Origin: Flavobacteriia bacterium 40-80
GTDB taxonomy: Bacteria; Bacteroidota; Bacteroidia; Flavobacteriales_D; Crocinitomicaceae
Assembly (NCBI GenBank): GCA_001899145.1
Contig: MKVF01000018.1
Coordinates: 620,001-684,000, forward strand
Direction: 5' to 3'
DNA length: 64,000 nt
This document shows, one piece after another, positions 59,959-64,000 of the stretch; position 1 is the stretch's first letter, and each line of letters opens with the position of its first letter. Made by a program: the position numbers and the translations under genes. Under the pieces are notes generated by a model. The model saw only the letters and a list, made by a program, of their open reading frames with translations, did no database searches and was not told the DNA's origin.

Positions 59959-62900
59959 TTAACGAATCAATGTGACATTGCCTTTAATGATCTTTTCCTG
60001 TTGATCTATGCAAATTACCTGTAAATAGTAATCATATACATCCGGATCGCAGGGTCTTTCTTTGAAAGTTCCGTCCCATCCGATATGCTGGTCAGTTGTT
60101 TCAAATACCATTTGTCCCCAGCGGTTGAAAATACGCAATACTACTTTTTGTGTCAGCGCGGAGCGGACATACAAAATGTCGTTTTCTCCGTCTCCGTTAG
60201 GGGTGAAGGCGTTGGGAAGATAAACGAAAGGATTGTCGCAGACATATTCCTGTCCGAAAACAATAACAGTGTCGGATTTCGGACAGAAGCCTCCGTCTGA
60301 AACCGTTACTTTAAAAATAGTCGTTCCGTTAATTTTTGCCTCTGTTGTTCTTGAGTTGGGAGAAACAACATTTGTTGCCGGTGTCCATGTGTAGGAATAT
60401 CCTGGGGGTTCTGCTGTTAATGTAACCGATTCACCGTTAAACACGTGCGTTTCGGATGCGGAAGCTGTAACGGTGGTCTGAGGGAACATATTAACATCGA
60501 TCCAGATGGAATCCTTATGAATACAACCGTCATTTGTTGTGGCAGTAACGTAAATATACATAGAAGTGTCCGGACTAACGATGATATGATTGCCGGAAAC
60601 CTGGGATTCAATAGCGGAGGCCGGTTCCCAGCTATATGTAAGCTGAATCTGAGGATTCTGGCTTACGGCAAAAATATGAGTGGTATCATGCAGACAAATG
60701 GTTGTCTTCCCTGTTAGATCAATGCTGGTGCTCAGAAACTTTACCTCTACGCTGTCAATAATAGAGCAATACGGATTGGAGATCCGGACATAATAAAAGC
60801 CATCCTGTGCAGGAGTAACATTTAAAACTGAATCCGAAGGGCTGCTGTTCAGCTGATCTGTAAACTGCTTATTGCTTGACCAGTGCCAGGATGTTCCCAG
60901 GCCGTAAGAGTTAGCCGGAACGCTTATCGGAGCCGGCTTGCACAAGGTGATGAGATCCTGTACGTCACTGAGTAGTGAATCCAGAATATTGATTGTGATC
61001 ATGGCAGTATCCGTTACTTCACAAATGGAATCCGTAACATAGAGGTAAACCTGATAAGTTCCTGGTGTTCCAAATGTTTTGACAGGATTGAAAGTCGTGG
61101 AATCTAAATTACCGTTACCGAAATCCCACACATAATGATCACTGGAAGAGGAATGATTATCAAAAGTAATGGTTAAAGGAGCGCAGCCTGTTGTCTGGTC
61201 GGCTGTAAATTCTGCTTTTGGCGTGATTTCGAAATCAAATTTGAAAACAATATTATTGCAGTTGGAGCTTAAATTGTTATTTGACCACGCGTTGGGAGAT
61301 GTTGGAAAATCGCTGTATCCGCCACATCCACCGCAAACGGACTGATAAATGACTCCGTTTTTGTCAAATCGGGAAGTACCTCCGTCCACATGCTCCTGGG
61401 CATTTGCTCCTCCAAGATAAGTTCCGTAAAGCTGTGTCGAAAAGTTACGGTTAAAAACGGTTAAGTAGAAGTCAAAACCATTGGCAGGAGTCCCCTGAAA
61501 AGCATTGGAGGTAACCGGCATTCCGTTTAACGGCGAACTTTGGAGAATGTTGGCGCCCCAACCGCTGACATAAATGTTTCCGCAGAAATCCACAAGAAAG
61601 GCTGCGGGAGAAATATTGATTTTTCCATTTCCGTTTCCGAATATGGTAGAGTGCTCAACAACAGATAAGCTGGAATTTAGTTTCATAATGAACTGCCCGC
61701 TGTTCGCATTACTGTATGTGGAATTGATTACCGGGAATTGTCCGCCTTGTGAAACTCCTAAAAGAAAAACATTATCACTGCGGTCTATCTCCACGAAGAA
61801 TGCCTGATCCAGGTTACTTGTTCCGATATAGGAAAGAGCACTTATATGATCGAGAGCCGGAGGCATCTTTAATACAAAACCGTCCGTTTTTCCGCCATTA
61901 TAGCTGGTTTGCCATGCTCCGGAAGTAGCAGGTAAATTTGGAGAGGAAGTGGCTCCGCTGACGAGTATATTCTGGCTGGAATCTACTTTAATGGAATAGC
62001 ACGCATCATTCTGCGAACCTCCGAAATAAGTGGAGAATAAAAGCGTTGATAAATCGTTGCTTAGTTTGATGATCACACCATCCTGTCCGCCGCTTTTTGC
62101 TGCCTGGATAGGATTGACCGTTGGAAAGTTTGATGAACGTGTAGAGGAAGCGATCAGGCAGTTTTCATTTTCATCCAGCATGATTTCACCGCGAAACTGG
62201 TCACCATAGTTAACCGTAATGGAATCGTAAGCGCTGGCAGATCCATAATTGGAGCTCGCTCCGGTAACTGTATAGCTCAGACCGTCATTTCCGCTTCCGC
62301 CGATATATGTTGAGCCTAACAGCTGATGGCCGTTACTGCTGAATTTAGCCACATAGATGTCAATTCCCTGATTGTGAAAGTTTGTCCCGTTATAGGAAAT
62401 ATTCAGTGCGTTCCCGCCACCATGAACTGATTGAAAACCGTTAACAATCGGAATGTCAGCACTGGAAGTCGCGCCAAATAAGAACACATTATCCTGTTTG
62501 TCGCAAATCAGACTATGGACGGTTTCTGTTCCCTGATTATTATTTCCGCCACCGAAGAAAGTAGTCCAGAGCATCTGTGTGCCATCCGTGGCATATTTGG
62601 AAACAAAAATGTCCGTGCAGACAGAGTTCCCGACATTGGCAACCGTAAAGTTAGAGGAAACATCATACGCGTTCGGGTCCGGAGTCGGGTAGGAGTTGCC
62701 ATAAATTGTTCCGCCGGAAATAGCAGAACCGTCATTTGCATAGGTAGCAGTCATTCCGAAATTATCGGTGACAGAGCCGGAGTATGTTGCAAAAATCAGA
62801 ACGGGGTCAATGATGAGAGGAAGATTCTTGTTGTATGCTCCAAGCTCAAATGTGACCTGCGAATTACTGATTTTAAATTTATTGGGGATTTCTTTAATTT

Positions 62901-63543
62901 TTCCGTTTACGATCTGGTAGGTGTAAGGTTTATTTTCAATGACTTTTCCTAAGCGTGTATCAATGACCAGCTGGCCTTCTTTGTCAATGCTTAAATCCTT
63001 TTGCCCTGTGATATCCAGGATGATTTGTGAGGGATCTGCATTCGGGGCGATATGGAACTCATATTTTAATTGTTCGGGCTCTTCTATGATTTTAAGGTCA
63101 ATTCCCGGGTAGAGATCTTTTAAAGTCGCCTCCGGATAAGATTTTACATCAGACTGCCATTTGCTTTTGTCGTTTCCGATGAAAAAGTTGTAGTAATGCT
63201 TGTAGGGAGTTGCTTTTTCAACGGAAGTGATTTTGTTGGAATGAACGAAGTTTACATTGACGATATGCTCTTCAAAATCCGTATTATCAATGGGCTTGGA
63301 AGGATTGGAATGTGCATATTGCAGCTTTGAGTAATCCTGAAGGTGAAACATAAGCTTGTTCTGTTCTACCCAAAGGTTTCCGCCAGGAAATCTGGATTTA
63401 AACAGAACATTTTGGTCCCATTGTCCTTTATTTTCGACAAACCCGTGATGAACAGAATGAGCATGACGGATTTCCTGCCCGAAAAGGCCAGTGAAGAAAA
63501 TGCTGCATCCGAGCAATAAAGTAAGTTTCACCAGTAGTTTCAT
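59959..63543 (-). CDS. Giant SBBP/PKD surface protein with type B T9SS signal
   Basis: A 1194-residue secreted protein. Signal peptide (to about residue 23) ends GLFGQ. The N-terminal domain (about 30-250; FVENKGQWDQNVLFKSRF) matches DUF7948. Residues about 250-760 are SBBP-type beta-propeller repeats (VSGATSSPN, SGWGAN-like). A PKD domain follows (about 785-855, GCAPLTITFDNHSSSSDHYVWDFGNG), then more immunoglobulin-like segments, and the CTD with PNAFTPNGDGENDILYVRS to IIKGNVTLIR, the gliding-motility-associated type B sorting domain. Large adhesin-like protein exported by T9SS, plausible in gliding or attachment. Confidence 0.9.
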   Translation of the reverse strand: MKLLVKLTLLLGCSIFFTGLFGQEIRHAHSVHHGFVENKGQWDQNVLFKSRFPGGNLWVEQNKLMFHLQDYSKLQYAHSNPSKPIDNTDFEEHIVNVNFVHSNKITSVEKATPYKHYYNFFIGNDKSKWQSDVKSYPEATLKDLYPGIDLKIIEEPEQLKYEFHIAPNADPSQIILDITGQKDLSIDKEGQLVIDTRLGKVIENKPYTYQIVNGKIKEIPNKFKISNSQVTFELGAYNKNLPLIIDPVLIFATYSGSVTDNFGMTATYANDGSAISGGTIYGNSYPTPDPNAYDVSSNFTVANVGNSVCTDIFVSKYATDGTQMLWTTFFGGGNNNQGTETVHSLICDKQDNVFLFGATSSADIPIVNGFQSVHGGGNALNISYNGTNFHNQGIDIYVAKFSSNGHQLLGSTYIGGSGNDGLSYTVTGASSNYGSASAYDSITVNYGDQFRGEIMLDENENCLIASSTRSSNFPTVNPIQAAKSGGQDGVIIKLSNDLSTLLFSTYFGGSQNDACYSIKVDSSQNILVSGATSSPNLPATSGAWQTSYNGGKTDGFVLKMPPALDHISALSYIGTSNLDQAFFVEIDRSDNVFLLGVSQGGQFPVINSTYSNANSGQFIMKLNSSLSVVEHSTIFGNGNGKINISPAAFLVDFCGNIYVSGWGANILQSSPLNGMPVTSNAFQGTPANGFDFYLTVFNRNFSTQLYGTYLGGANAQEHVDGGTSRFDKNGVIYQSVCGGCGGYSDFPTSPNAWSNNNLSSNCNNIVFKFDFEITPKAEFTADQTTGCAPLTITFDNHSSSSDHYVWDFGNGNLDSTTFNPVKTFGTPGTYQVYLYVTDSICEVTDTAMITINILDSLLSDVQDLITLCKPAPISVPANSYGLGTSWHWSSNKQFTDQLNSSPSDSVLNVTPAQDGFYYVRISNPYCSIIDSVEVKFLSTSIDLTGKTTICLHDTTHIFAVSQNPQIQLTYSWEPASAIESQVSGNHIIVSPDTSMYIYVTATTNDGCIHKDSIWIDVNMFPQTTVTASASETHVFNGESVTLTAEPPGYSYTWTPATNVVSPNSRTTEAKINGTTIFKVTVSDGGFCPKSDTVIVFGQEYVCDNPFVYLPNAFTPNGDGENDILYVRSALTQKVVLRIFNRWGQMVFETTDQHIGWDGTFKERPCDPDVYDYYLQVICIDQQEKIIKGNVTLIR

Positions 63544-63620
63544 AGTCGTTAATTTTTGAAATACAGTCTAAAAACTTCAAAAGAATGTATGAATATATTA
63601 ATTTTGTTTGAAAAAAAATA

Positions 63621-64000
63621 ATGTTAGGGTTAAAATTACGTACAGACCCGCGTTGGGTAGAGCTCTGCCAATCAAATATTCAGGAAATTTTATCTGATCA
63701 TTTCTGGTGCGAGCATAAAGCGGCGACTAATGCCATGATGTTAGTTGTTCTTAATTCGGAAAAGGAAGAGCTGGTAACAGAAATGCTGCGGATTGCTCAG
63801 GAAGAAATGGAGCACAGTGTTATGGTTCACAATATTATTAAAGAGCGTGGATTGGAGCTGAATCGTGAGCGTAAGGACGACTATGTAGGAGAATTGTTCC
63901 GGTTTATGAAAAAAGACGGGAGCCGCGAACAGGCATTAACGGATCGTTTATTGTTTGCTGCTTTGATTGAAGCGAGAAGCTGTGAGCGTTTTCGTGTGCT
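63621..64000 (+). CDS. miaE: tRNA 2-methylthio-N6-isopentenyl-A37 hydroxylase, 5' part
   Basis: A reading frame from the ATG at 63621 to the window end (126 codons), truncated by the window edge. The start MLGLKLRTDPRWVELC and di-iron ligands EHKAATNAM (about residues 35-43) and EEMEHSVMVH (about 67-76) match MiaE, which hydroxylates the isopentenyl side chain on A37 of tRNAs. TAATTTTG at 63599-63606 fits its -7 box. Confidence 0.88.
   Translation, partial: MLGLKLRTDPRWVELCQSNIQEILSDHFWCEHKAATNAMMLVVLNSEKEELVTEMLRIAQEEMEHSVMVHNIIKERGLELNRERKDDYVGELFRFMKKDGSREQALTDRLLFAALIEARSCERFRV

Noticed and set aside
62508-62952. Overlapping genes inside the SBBP protein gene
   Set aside because: The frames lack family features and codon pattern and lie inside a strong coding gene.

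Overview
The window looks like a contiguous chromosomal segment of a Bacteroidota bacterium, most likely order Flavobacteriales (a Crocinitomicaceae/Fluviicola-like genus is my inference, not shown). The signs are Por/type IX secretion (T9SS) sorting domains on several secreted proteins, a PorT gene next to ubiE, a gliding-motility-type C-terminal domain, and many promoters with the Bacteroidota -7 box TAnnTTTG, some with a TTG about 18-22 nt upstream.

Layout. 1-5.1 kb: purB, a secreted protein of unknown role and a leucine-rich-repeat T9SS cargo. 5.1-11.9 kb: a loosely packed block of accessory genes (AraC-type regulator, small membrane protein, Tet(X)-like flavin monooxygenase, Na+/H+ antiporter, DUF1572, DUF1398, CPBP protease, PP-loop ATPase) with a gene remnant and palindromes between genes; it reads like serially acquired single genes. 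12-47.9 kb: mainly core genes: accA, ispE, prfC, ftsK with a coupled HsdR_N-domain protein, arginase, argS, mscL, a K+ channel, glmM, ribH, an aminotransferase, a heptose kinase, ubiE, porT, AMP nucleosidase, dnaN, a MutS2-like gene and nadC, interspersed with T9SS cargo (FG-GAP protein, gingipain-like C25 peptidase, small cargo) and lipoproteins.

47.9-58.3 kb: tRNA-Gly(GCC) and tRNA-Leu(TAA), followed by a 10.2-kb integrative element inserted into the 3' end of tRNA-Leu. It is bounded by a perfect 15-bp direct repeat (48117-48131 and 58330-58344). A paired TTCCCGAC repeat of 11-nt period lies near each end and probably marks integrase arm sites. From the right end inward it carries a tyrosine integrase, an unknown protein, an excisionase-like HTH protein, a Rep-like protein, two small unknown proteins, a long structured palindrome, a secreted BamE-like protein and a PD-(D/E)XK nuclease-like protein. 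At the left end, in the cargo position beside the tRNA, is a 1028-residue protein with a caspase-like domain, an uncharacterised middle module, a NACHT-type STAND NTPase and a C-terminal region with pentapeptide-like segments. This is the best candidate for an undescribed system: a caspase-NACHT, NLR-like abortive-infection protein, possibly accompanied by the nuclease, on a self-excising island. Defence function is inferred from architecture and location, not shown.

58.4-64 kb: a GreA/GreB-like small protein, two small secreted proteins, a giant SBBP/PKD protein with a type B T9SS signal, and the 5' part of miaE running off the window.

How parts work together: PorT is part of the machine that exports the five recognised CTD-bearing proteins here (LRR, FG-GAP, C25 peptidase, the 242-aa cargo and the 1194-aa SBBP protein). 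The integrase, excisionase and Rep-like proteins plausibly mobilise the tRNA-Leu island as a unit with its putative defence cargo.
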